Position numbers and translations under genes: made by a program
NCBI GenBank assembly: GCA_905221615.1
Contig: CAJNDT010004502.1
Span: 386,001 to 450,000 of the forward strand
From: Symbiodinium sp. CCMP2592
Lineage: Eukaryota; Sar; Dinophyceae; Suessiales; Symbiodiniaceae
Direction of reading: 5' to 3'
DNA length: 64,000 bases
In this document: one piece after another, positions 52,711 to 60,684 of the stretch
Numbering within the stretch: the stretch's first letter is position 1
Layout of the letters: every line of letters begins with the position of its first letter
Notes under the pieces: model-generated
What the model was told of the DNA's origin: nothing
Database searches by the model: none
The model's input: only the letters and a program-made list of their open reading frames with translations

Positions 52711-52802
52711 CCCCCCCGAAGTACCCTTTAATGGAGCCCTTAGGGTCCTGCATAGTCGGTATTTGAGGTATATTAGAGGGTAGGTGGGGGGGTTTAGGTA
52801 GC
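52710..52802. repeat. Dispersed repeat R2, inverted
   Basis: ACCCTTTAATGGAGCCCTTA at the left, TATATTAGAGGGTAGGTGGG at the right. Confidence 0.65.
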
Positions 52803-52829
52803 CCTAGTCCATGGGTCCTCAACTCCGAT

Positions 52830-52937
52830 CTGGGAGTTTCCGAAAGTAGGGGACCCTCATATACTCACATGGTAGCCTAAATAGTAGGATCCCTATTATA
52901 AGGGCCCCAAAATACGGTACCCAATTTTTCGGAAACT
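52830..52937. repeat. Hairpin element, family H6
   Basis: TGGGAGTTTCCGAAAGTAGG at the left, CCAATTTTTCGGAAACTT at the right. R3 text follows, and a second right end (AAAATTTTCGGAAACCCCCA) is at 53010-53041, so an R3 insertion or duplication has separated two right ends. Confidence 0.75.
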
Positions 52938-53042
52938 TAATAAACCCTTATAGAGCCCTTTAAAGGAACCCCCATAATAGTACCCTTATAGTAACCCTTT
53001 AAAGGAATCCTAAGGTACCCCAAAATTTTCGGAAACCCCCAT

Positions 53043-53610
53043 CTTCCAAACCCCCGACCGAATTGAGGCTGCTGACACGCCGGCCCCTCCCGACGATGAG
53101 GAGCAGGCTCAGGCCACCCCGCGCCACTACTGTAGGGGCCTTAAGAATTACCTATACAATTTGGAACAAGGTTTTCGGTTTTTCTTAAGGCTCACATTTA
53201 ACCCTCTACCCTAAACCCAAACCTCGGATTCCGTGATCAGCCCTAAAACCCCCAAAGCCAAACGCCAAGCCTCGGATTCCGCGATCAGGAGTTCTATCAG
53301 TGCACACGGCAGTGCCGTTGGCAGTTCGGCTTCTTCGACCTTCAGATCGTCGGAGCCAAGCGAGATTGGAAGGCCATGCCTGCACGCGCGATGTGCGGTT
53401 TGAGGCTTGGGGTTTTGCAGGTTTAGAGTTTGGGGTTTCGGTTTTACGGTTTTTTAGAGTTTAGTGTTTAGGGTTTCGGGTGAGTTTGAGGTGTAGGTTT
53501 AGAGTTTTGGGGGTCTAGGTTCCAGCTACGTTCGTTAGGGTTGGGAGGAAGGCAGGCAGTCAGAAGTCCCACCCATGCGCTTTAACCCGCCTTTGTCAGT
53601 TGAGGAGTGT
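53043..53610. other. Stretch without a recognisable gene
   Basis: R4 words, a duplicated CCTCGGATTCCG(T/C)GATCAG (53222, 53270) and TTTAGAGTTT-type words. Confidence 0.5.
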
Positions 53611-53963
53611 CGCATTCGTTTAACTTCCGGTATTCTGTGAGCAGGGGAGGCTGCAAATGTTTCAGCGACGGATCTTGTATAAGTGCATTCTGCGAAAACT
53701 ATGGTATGAAGGCCTTCAAGCAGCGTGGACATCTGCGGGACGTGAAGTGCCTTATCGAGACCCAAGTAGTGTCGGAGAGTCCCAATTCAACCATCGGAGA
53801 TGTTAACCTAGCAGCCCAAACCCTCTACATACACGCATCTACCTGCAACCCGATACTCCAAGTGTTCAACCCGCAACCGTATCACCTCAGATCTCCCCAA
53901 AGAGACCCGAGGGATCTCCCGAGGAGATGCCAAGCCCTGCTAAAGAGCTTTCTGGGATCCTGA
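53611..53963 (+). CDS. Possible coding island, frame uncertain
   Basis: Not recognised. One plus frame (53607-53963) is open for 118 codons, with CKCFSDGSCISAFCENYG and DVKCLIETQVVSESPNSTI. A second frame over 53640-53811 reads RLQMFQRRILYKCILRKLWY and GLQAAWTSAGREVPYRDP, which is more like a folded protein. I cannot decide between them. Confidence 0.25.
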
Positions 53964-54401
53964 CCCCATACCCTACACCCCCAACCCACCTCCGAGGCCT
54001 AGAATGTAATCGGGGGTTGTAAGGAATTCTAGCTGCAAGCACTCGGAAAGAAGCTCATGTAGGGCCACGATGGCTTGGGTCTATGTAAAGCCCTAAACCC
54101 CATGGTGTCGTTCAAAAGCTAATTGATCAAAACGGTGATTTGGGTTTATGGAAAGCCCGAAGCCCCATAGCGTCGGTATCACCGGGCCAAGAGCTCCTCT
54201 CTTTGCAGATTTTCCATGGCTGGACGATGTGCCAGTGCTACCGTGGCTTGGCAACGCGATGTAGGGGCCTAGGGTTTAGGGATCCCTAAACCCTATAGAC
54301 CCTAATTGGGGTGGTGGGGACTTGGCATGGGGTAATAATGGACGCGAAGCCCAAAGAGGCGAGAACCCTTCAGCCACATCGGAATTCCTAGGGCTTACTT
54401 C

Positions 54402-54530
54402 CAAGGGGAAAAGGAGGGACCCTTAATAAGGACCCCTAGGTATATACCCTTAGTATAGCTGTTATATACCCATTATATAGCCCATTTTAGGGTAGGGGTC
54501 CCCATTAAGGGTCCCTCCTTTTCCCCTTTG
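54402..54530. repeat. Hairpin element, family H5
   Basis: AAGGGGAAAAGGAGGGACCC at the left and GGGTCCCTCCTTTTCCCCTT at the right: a perfect 20-bp terminal repeat. Confidence 0.9.
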
Positions 54531-54650
54531 ATTATAATAGGGGCTTAAGGTTTATAGGGTTTCGAGCTCGGAGCAGATTCTGCTACAGATTCGCGTTCCT
54601 GGCTGCCGTGCCAAGTATCTCTGCCATTTTCGAGCAGCTCCTATAGTATC

Positions 54651-54733
54651 TACCTAGACCCCCCAAAGTAGGTAAAACAATGGCCCAAAACCTATAAAAG
54701 GCTATTATTCTACATACTTTTGGGGTCCAGGTA
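54651..54733. repeat. Hairpin element, family H8
   Basis: TACCTAGACCCCCCAAAGTA at the left, TACTTTTGGGGTCCAGGTA at the right. Confidence 0.8.
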
Positions 54734-54815
54734 TTGTAGTTCCTTTTTGGCTTTAACCAATTATATAACGAGGATCCTCTAACGTAACCCCGAAAAGGAA
54801 GTGTCACGGAGACTG
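54734..54815. repeat. Hairpin element, family H7, abutting H8
   Basis: TTGTAGTTCCTTTTTGG at the left, CGAAAAGGAAGTGTCACGGA at the right. It starts where H8 ends, as if H7 inserted at the H8 terminus or the reverse. Confidence 0.6.
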
Positions 54816-54839
54816 CAGGTTCATTCCATAAAGACCCCA

Positions 54840-55044
54840 GACCGGGCCAGGCACGATTAAACAATCGACACTTGCGCTTCTTGCGGTTGGTTTGCATCTC
54901 AGGGCTGCACGCGAGCCCCAACGCCAGCGAGACGCCGGGAGGCCAGGTGTGGTCACCGGGGGGCAAAAACACTTCAGACCTGGCTTTCAATAGGAATGGT
55001 TTTCAAAATGAACATGGAGAACAAGATTACCAAGACACCGTGAG
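54840..55044 (-). CDS. Possible downstream exon of the 55254 gene
   Basis: Not recognised. The minus frame reads EVFLPPGDHTWPPGVSLALG and CSPEMQTNRKKRKCRLFNRA before running into H7. A plus frame over 54872-55060 (SETPGGQVWSPGGKNTSDLA, NEHGEQDYQDTVSQ) is equally plausible. Strand unresolved. Confidence 0.2.
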
Positions 55045-55254
55045 TCAAGGCTTTGTATGAAGGAGATTTGTATTGCTGCGCAAGCCGGTTCTTTGTCCAT
55101 GGAAAACAGCTGTCGCCCTCACAAGCATCTGCCTTCTTGGCACGCCGCACCCATGAACATTCAGATCACAACTCCATGCAGAGGTGGTTTCCCAGAGGCT
55201 GCAGAGAGAGAGTGAGATCAGGCAAACAGCCACGAAGAACTTGGCAACAAGCAT
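55045..55254 (-). CDS. N-terminal exon with signal peptide
   Basis: Not recognised beyond its leader. ATG at 55252-55254 starts MLVAKFFVAVCLISLSLCSL followed by WETTSAWS, a textbook secretory leader (short basic start, about 15 hydrophobic residues, small residues before the likely cut). The mature part begins CDLNVHGCGVPRRQMLVRAT, with Cys residues that could pair. The frame runs to 55045. AACCG/GCTTGC near 55085 could be a GC donor. The product is expected to enter the secretory pathway. The plus strand has weaker frames over the same bases. Confidence 0.45.
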   Translation of the reverse strand: MLVAKFFVAVCLISLSLCSLWETTSAWSCDLNVHGCGVPRRQMLVRATAVFHGQRTGLRSNTNLLHTKP

Positions 55255-55304
55255 GAGAGGGCTAGCTTGGTGGGCTGATTCCACGTGTGGAGTAAATCTG
55301 GTCC

Positions 55305-55379
55305 CCACCTAAACGATAAAATAATGGCCTAATACCTTTAAAAGGCTATTATCCTACATACTTTTGGGGTCCAGGTAAC
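55305..55379. repeat. Hairpin element, family H8
   Basis: CACCTAAACGATAAAATAAT at the left (diverged), CATACTTTTGGGGTCCAGGT at the right. Its core AATGGCCTAATACCTTTAAA resembles the 54651 copy. Confidence 0.6.
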
Positions 55380-55780
55380 TATGGGTTTCTCCTGTCCAGC
55401 TATGGCTTCTCGGCCCGTAGCTTCTGTTTGCACACATCGCAGCAGCCAATGCGGTGTGAGCTCATTTTAGGCCCAAGCGCAGTCTATTTTAAGCATTAGC
55501 ACATAAATCGAAGCCTAAATGCCAAAGACCTAAGCCCATCAACCACAAGTTCAACCAAATAGAGAAAACCCAGAAGATCCACGTGCCTATTCACATCTAC
55601 GTGAGTATATAAGAATTCAACAGTACATGCTTCGGCAGCATTTTCATACTATCTGGGTTCATGGACATGTGCGGAAGCCCACCCGAAACCCTAATAAACC
55701 CTAGACCCCAAACCCTAACCCCTAAACCCTAAATCCCTAAACCCTTATAATCCCTACCGCGCCAAGCACTCCAGGAGCTG
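55380..55780. other. Stretch without a recognisable gene
   Basis: Unique sequence to 55680, then CCCTAAA words (55690-55745). Confidence 0.5.
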
Positions 55781-55932
55781 ATGTGCTCTCGCCGATGATT
55801 CCTCGGTTTACTGTACGGGACTGAGCGAAGCTTCTCTCGCGCTTTCGGGGTGAGTTGTTGTCTCCAAGGCTTTCTGCACCCAAGTAGCATATTCTGAGGC
55901 TTCCAACTACCTATGTAGAAGCCCATGTAAGG

Positions 55933-56003
55933 CGTAAGTATATACATATATAAAGACATTTGTGTACATATGTATATACACATATATCTACACACATCTT
56001 TAT
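55933..56003. repeat. TA/CA-rich simple sequence
   Basis: TATATACATATATAAAGACA and ACATATGTATATACACATAT. It would lie within an intron if the exon at 56025 is real, like the A/T-rich introns at 59907 and 62355. Confidence 0.7.
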
Positions 56004-56024
56004 GTTTCTTTGCTCATATACTAG

Positions 56025-56174
56025 GTACACAATGCCTTTGGTTATCGGGTATCAAGTGAGGCCTTTCGGGCTCTGGGATGTACCAAGACTGTGTTTTGCG
56101 GATCACCTGAACTCTGGTTCATGTCCCACAGTATTCGCAAGCGAAAGATCTTAACTACCGTGCAGTCTGGGTAG
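56025..56174 (+). CDS. Possible terminal exon
   Basis: Not recognised. Preceded by TACTAG (acceptor, AG at 56023-56024, followed by G). One frame reads VHNAFGYRVSSEAFRALGCT, then FCGSPELWFMSHSIRKRKIL to TAG 56172-56174. Another frame reads MPLVIGYQVRPFGLWDVPRL and ends slightly earlier. A strong donor (GGGGTGAGTT, about 55852) lies upstream and would give an intron of about 170 bp with TA/CA repeats. An upstream segment ending near it reads VYCTGLSEASLALS. Confidence 0.35.
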   Translation, partial: VHNAFGYRVSSEAFRALGCTKTVFCGSPELWFMSHSIRKRKILTTVQSG

Positions 56175-56289
56175 CAGCCGAGCATGTTGCTTGGCAATCT
56201 GTAATCCTGCACTGCTACATATGTGTTCGGGACATGGAGAGTTTCGAGCGCGTTAGGACAAAACAGAAGCCAGAATGTTGGAACTTCAC

Positions 56290-56495
56290 CGTAGGGCTCC
56301 AGTTACCTTAATACTAGGTTACCAAGAGGCTCCATATGTACTACTGTTATGGAATTCGGTGCCCAAAACCATGATATGGATGGTCGTTTGGGGCCTGATT
56401 CCAGAATGGTAGTATGTTGGCGCCTTCGGGTTATTAGCCAAATAAAAAATGGCCCAGTAGCCCAAAATTTAGATAGCTGGAGCCCGAGGGATACT
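56290..56495. repeat. Foldback element with degraded arms
   Basis: TAGGGCTCCAGTTACC at the left, TAGCTGGAGCCCGAGGG at the right, with CAAAACCATGATATGGATGG and AAAAATGGCCCAGTAGCCC inside. Shares its left end with 38141. Confidence 0.45.
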
Positions 56496-56571
56496 CAATC
56501 GTCGCTCTAGCTTTCTGGAGCTAAGTTCTCGAGGTCTGTGGGCCTGTTCAGGAGATCTTATTGCAAATTGA

Positions 56572-56670
56572 CATGTGAAAATAGGGGTCCCTAATATAGT
56601 ACCCGAAATAGTAGGATTCTTAGAAAAGGACCCCAAAATAGGTGCCCCTAGTTCGCGGAAACTCCCACAT
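56572..56670. repeat. Hairpin element, family H6
   Basis: TGTGAAAATAGGGGTCCCTA at the left (outer GGGAGTTTCC lost), AGTTCGCGGAAACTCCCACA at the right. Confidence 0.65.
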
Positions 56671-56771
56671 GGGTGTTTCCTGAGGCTGTGTGAGTGTCTA
56701 TCGACGTGTACTATATGGGAGTCCAGGCGCGGGAGTTTCTTAATCTACGAGGGGCCCTAAACTAGAGGTCC

Positions 56772-56948
56772 TTATACAAAGAACCCTGGTACGTTGGGAC
56801 CTACTTTCGGTCCTTCATTGTCTGGAACACCATGTACAAAGCTGAACGACCCCTCTCGCCCACTCAGAACAAGCAGTTTGACACGGTGGATACGTGGAGT
56901 GGCAACGACACCAGCGGTTTTGACTGTGCCACTTGGCTTGACTTGTGA
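56772..56948 (+). CDS. Coding exon or remnant, Trp/Asp-rich
   Basis: Not recognised. The plus frame reads LYKEPWYVGTYFRSFIVWNT, MYKAERPLSPTQNKQFDTVD, then TWSGNDTSGFDCATWLDL and stops at TGA 56946-56948. Aromatic- and Asp-rich text of this kind is unlikely by chance. After the stop another frame continues with DDGDPLLPWPARFQRVCIFC to TAA 57037-57039, so a one-base shift near 56945 could have split one exon. The alternative single frame over 56794-57039 reads less well in its first half. Confidence 0.4.
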   Translation, partial: LYKEPWYVGTYFRSFIVWNTMYKAERPLSPTQNKQFDTVDTWSGNDTSGFDCATWLDL

Positions 56949-57125
56949 TGATGGTGATCCTCTCCTGCCCTGGCCGGCTCGTTTTCAGAGGGTCTGCATC
57001 TTCTGTTCCAATTCCTGGGGTGCAATGCTTATGACTTAAACATCATGGAACACCGGGAGTCGGTTTGGGCTCCGTCGAGTCGTACAAGCCGAAACATAAG
57101 GAAAGCATAAGTGTACAGCGGTCTC

Positions 57126-57127
<2 letters not shown>

Positions 57128-57160
<33 letters not shown>
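57128..57160. repeat. TA microsatellite
   Basis: (AT)n of about 16 units. Confidence 0.95.
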
Positions 57161-57162
<2 letters not shown>

Positions 57163-57422
57163 GCGCGTGGTCATTCCCCCCCCTACATTTCTGCATCTTC
57201 GGTATTGCGCCCAATACAATACAGTGCGAATGATGTACTGACCCTAGTCATGCCCCATACCCAGATGCTCGTAGACAACCAAGCCAATGTAGGCACCTCA
57301 GATGTTTCAGCAGCAACACACGAGCATCGTTTCTCTAACTTGTTTACTTGTGCTAGCCAGCAGAGCAGTGCAATGCAGCACAGCGCTTTCCCCATCTGAT
57401 TTCAAGCTTCGACGTGCCCCTA

Positions 57423-58823
57423 CTAGATTTCAAGCAGGTCGTTCCTGCAAATGACCCCGTTGGCTCGTGCCAGTCCTTTCAGGATTGAAGACATGTCAGT
57501 TCCGACAGTGACATAAAAGACATACTCATCCATTTCGAGTATGTCCAAAGAAAGCTTTCCATAGCGGCGCCTTGACCACTTTTTGAGCCTGCCGTTTTCA
57601 GACTCTGCATCATTCGTGTGGAACCCCGTAGCAGGATCACGAAAACACTTTTCATGTTTCACAGGAGGTGCGTAATCATAGCCTAGTGCTTCCACAGCCT
57701 TTTTGGTAGCAGTCCAACCGTCAAACACCAAGTACGAGCCTTTCGCGACGTGCTTTTCAACCGTGTTTTGGATTTCTTCAAAGCCGCGAGGTTTGTTCTT
57801 TATGGCTTTCTTGCGAGAAGGCAGAAGACGATAAGTGATGCGTTTCTTGCCGTTGTCATGGGTGTAGATCTCCTTGTTCTTGCCCACAGCGACAGCAAGC
57901 CATAGCCAGGCACCGTTTGTCTTGAGGTTTGCGGCAGTCTTCTTGAGTCGTTTGGCTGGTGGTCGAACGGCAGCAGGCTTCTTCAGGATCGTTTTCATCA
58001 CACCACATGGCCGCTTCATGTGTGTTGAAGCCGGCTTCTTCAGGAGCTGTGGCCCGGTGCGTGAAGCCTTCTCTGACCCATGAAGTGTTCGAGCTGGCAG
58101 CCTTTTCATGGCACCCTTGGAAACCAGTTTTTTCCGTTCCAGGCGCGCCGTTGTCCTAGTCTGCTCTGCACCAGCTTTGTTGATCCCCCTCGAACCAACT
58201 GACCAACCATCTTCAGGATGGACTCCGACGATGGCTTCGTCCATGACGACCGTCTCCTTCTTGCCACCGACGACCCTGCAGTCCATTTTGTCCAGAGCAG
58301 CACCGATAGCCCTCTGGAAGACGTCACGCCATTTCGCAATCGTCTTTTTGGCGATGTTGCCATAGCCCGCCTGCAACTCCTGGATGATGGTGGACCAGTT
58401 CATAGAAAGACGCAACATGTTGATGAGATGGAGAAACGGGAACCAGCTATTCACCGGTATTTCAGTGAGGAAGCCGTACTGGTTGAGTTGTAGTTCCATG
58501 TGCTTGTGCCCAACAGCACTGCATGTCCATCCAAAAGTCGTCCATCCCCTCGAGGTTCGCTGCTCGAAGCGAGCGGGCTTACCACATTTAGTGCATCTCT
58601 TTATCTGTAGAGCAGCCCCGTACTTCAAGAAGATGCCGATTGCCCTCAGTGACAAGGAAACATTCGCACCGTTTTCGTCGAGAACACGACGGTGAATGAG
58701 ATATTTTTGGAAGGCTACATCGCTCTCAAAGCAGTGCTCGTCGACGTCCTTGAGCCATTCTTTGAAGGAGCAGGAGGGTAGCTCCAGAGCATGAAGGCCA
58801 TCTTCCCGCGCACGTCTAGTCAT
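57423..58823 (-). CDS. IS1595/ISXO2-type DDE transposase with basic insertion
   Basis: An intact frame of 466 codons. ATG is at 58821-58823; a GTG five codons upstream is less likely in a eukaryote. TAG is at 57423-57425. Counting from the GTG: a zinc ribbon CTKCGKPARF ... WTCSAVGH at about 82-113; a helical region with the WR.VFQRAI motif (170-180); the first catalytic Asp in ETVVMDEAIVG (D200); the second in LVFDGWT (D373); and the third acidic or Asn position in GFHTNDAESENGRLKKWSRR (about 409-412). This is the architecture of the IS1595 group, related to eukaryotic Merlin elements (PF12762-type domain); transposases cut and paste DNA in the nucleus. Between D200 and D373 is a lysine-rich insertion of about 70 residues (235-305) with LLKKPAST and ILKKPAAV. 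I found no terminal inverted repeats, so domestication is possible. Confidence 0.8.
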   Translation of the reverse strand: MTRRAREDGLHALELPSCSFKEWLKDVDEHCFESDVAFQKYLIHRRVLDENGANVSLSLRAIGIFLKYGAALQIKRCTKCGKPARFEQRTSRGWTTFGWTCSAVGHKHMELQLNQYGFLTEIPVNSWFPFLHLINMLRLSMNWSTIIQELQAGYGNIAKKTIAKWRDVFQRAIGAALDKMDCRVVGGKKETVVMDEAIVGVHPEDGWSVGSRGINKAGAEQTRTTARLERKKLVSKGAMKRLPARTLHGSEKASRTGPQLLKKPASTHMKRPCGVMKTILKKPAAVRPPAKRLKKTAANLKTNGAWLWLAVAVGKNKEIYTHDNGKKRITYRLLPSRKKAIKNKPRGFEEIQNTVEKHVAKGSYLVFDGWTATKKAVEALGYDYAPPVKHEKCFRDPATGFHTNDAESENGRLKKWSRRRYGKLSLDILEMDEYVFYVTVGTDMSSILKGLARANGVICRNDLLEI

Positions 58824-59175
58824 TGTTGCACAGGCCACGTTAAGCTAGTACATGTACCAGGTCCAAGAACGCTCAACTGTGTTCGCTGCTGTTTGTCACA
58901 TGGCATTGAAACAATGACAGTCTGCTTGCTGACGTGCAGTGGACCTGCTAGTGATAAGCCCCGCAACTTGCCAAGAAACAAGTCAATGCTTGGTGGACAG
59001 CAATTGCAAAGCAATCAATCGACATCACTTGCAGCAAATCGTAGTGGCTCCATTTTCCAAGCCCAGAGGACGCCCGCTTGATTTTTTTCAATCGGCCGCT
59101 TGATTTTGGAGGCACACGAAACTTCTATTGAATTTGAGGAAATTTCAATCGTTTGGAACTTTTGTTGGTACGTGT

Positions 59176-59395
59176 TTCTATTGATTTTGAGTGTTGACTT
59201 CTATTGATTTTAATCGTGGTCTTTCTATTGATTTTATGGAAAATTTCTATTGATTTTATGGAAAATTTCTATTGATTTTATGGAAAATTTCTATTGATTT
59301 TATGGAGATTTTCTATTGATTTTGAGGTGGATGTTTCTATTGATTTTATGGAGATTTTCTATTGATTTTGAGGTGGATGTTTCTATTGATTTCAG
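59176..59395. repeat. About 23-bp minisatellite, core TTTCTATTGATTTT
   Basis: Eight to nine units: CTATTGATTTT followed by ATGGAAAATTT (about four copies), ATGGAGATTTT or GAGGTGGATGTTT. The last two variants alternate, giving a higher-order repeat. Confidence 0.9.
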
Positions 59396-59438
59396 CTTGC
59401 TGAAACGACGGCCCGGGCGGCCCCAGTTTGCTAACCAA

Positions 59439-59440
<2 letters not shown>

Positions 59441-59527
<87 letters not shown>
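59441..59527. repeat. GA microsatellite
   Basis: About 43 uninterrupted (AG) units. It gives Glu-Arg or Ser-Leu runs in open frames, which are not genes. Confidence 0.97.
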
Positions 59528-59535
<8 letters not shown>

Positions 59536-59582
59536 CAGAGATACAGAAAGACGGAGGAGACAGACAGAAGAGATGGGATGTG

Positions 59583-59762
59583 GGCCGGACGGCCCCACGA
59601 AGGGAGAAGGCGGGGGAATCATTTTTGGCAGGTTCGTGCATGGCAGCCGTCTTGCAACCAAAGCTTCCAGGGGCCGGACGGCCCTAAGAAGGAAGAAGGG
59701 GGGGAATCATGCTTCAAATCTCGTGCATGGCAGCCGTCTTCAAGCCAAGCTGCCAGGAACTT
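59583..59762. repeat. Tandem duplication, about 89-bp unit
   Basis: Two copies share GGCCGGACGGCCC, a G/A-rich patch ending GGGGGAATCAT, and TCGTGCATGGCAGCCGTCTT then CCAGG. They lie just upstream of gene A's start codon, so could hold its promoter or 5' leader. Confidence 0.75.
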
Positions 59763-59776
59763 TGGGCTAGGTCAAG

Positions 59777-60383
59777 ATGCAGGGCGATGATGAAATTGTC
59801 GTCCAGGCCTATGCCAAGCTGCTTCACGCCAAGGTTCCAGGCAAAGTCGCGAGGTCCTTGGTCGTGATGTGGCGGAGAGGTTACCTAGACCAGCTGGAGA
59901 TTCTTGGCATGAACACATATACATATACATATATATCTACATATATATACTTATACATATGCCGTATATAGACTATGTATTTAATTTTTTACTTATATAG
60001 AGCTAAGGGATGTCGACAAGGAAGTGGGCTTCCTGAACTTTTTGGAGTACCTCATGTACAAGATCGAGAATGATATGGACATCGACCCCGAGCGCTGGCC
60101 GGAGGCGACGAAGCACATGAAGATGAAGGAGCACGGGTACATCCGCTTGTTGCTCAACGATGCTTCATTGATCGCTCTCCAAGCAAACCCAGGCCCCTTG
60201 AGCGGAATGACGAAGCCTCAACTACTTTCGGAAGCAGTGCGGGTGGGGCTTAAGGTACACCAGTCCTGGAGCGACCAGGAGTTGCGGGCGAGGATCATGG
60301 AGCACGTGGACGCTACATTTTTTTGAAATTGAGCCGCCCGTGCGCCAGGTCCGAGGATCTGACCAGTGCCAGGCGGCTGGGAG
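59777..60383 (+). CDS. Gene A: small helical protein with SAP-like segment
   Basis: Not recognised as a named family. Exon 1 is 59777-59906 (ATG), with the GC donor at 59907 (CTTG/GCATGA). The intron to 60000 is A/T-rich and ends in TATAG. Exon 2 starts at 60001. The joined text YLDQLEIL/ELRDVDKEVGF keeps frame. Exon 1 carries AYAKLLHAKVPGKVARSLVV; exon 2 carries FLNFLEYLMYKIENDMDIDP, MKEHGYIRLLLNDASLIALQ and MTKPQLLSEAVRVGLKVHQS then WSDQELRARIMEHVD, which resembles a SAP helix-turn-helix (DNA-binding). As sequenced it stops at TGA 60324-60326 (151 aa). Removing one T from the T7 run at 60318-60324 would let the frame run on through EIEPPVRQVRGSDQCQAAG to a consensus donor (GGGAG/GTGAGC, 60384), so a one-base indel is suspected. 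It heads a same-strand row with B, C and D. Confidence 0.65.
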
Positions 60384-60684
60384 GTGAGCTCCAGGACAAG
60401 CCTCAAGTTTCCAAGATTCAAGGGGTCGTTTGTTAGAAGCGGCTTAATTCAAGTGCTAATCCAGGGCAGGCTACTGCCAGGGTATAATTCAAGCCGAGAT
60501 CGATCAAGCCCTGCTTGACATGCAAAATTGTCTTGGCGAGAAGAGGACCTGAGCTGAAGTTTTTTTTCATAGTACGCTGCATGCTTCAGGCAGGCCTAGC
60601 CAGGTCCTGGGCTTCAAGCTCCAGGCAGGTCTGTCGGGTTTAAGTGCTGCAGGCCGCCAGGCAAGTCCTCAGGTTCTTAGAGCC
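60384..60684. other. Spacer or intron between A and B
   Basis: CAGG-rich sequence (CCAGGGCAGG, CAGGCAGGCC, CCAGGCAGGT) with no open frame. If the donor at 60384 is real, this is an intron and A and B could be one gene. Otherwise it is an intergenic spacer and B starts at its own ATG. Confidence 0.4.

Noticed and set aside
57183-57399. Frames on both strands just downstream of the transposase
   Set aside because: Neither continues the transposase frame and neither has a motif. I could not choose a strand.
59300-59687. Glu-Arg and Ser-Leu repeat frames
   Set aside because: They read the GA microsatellite.
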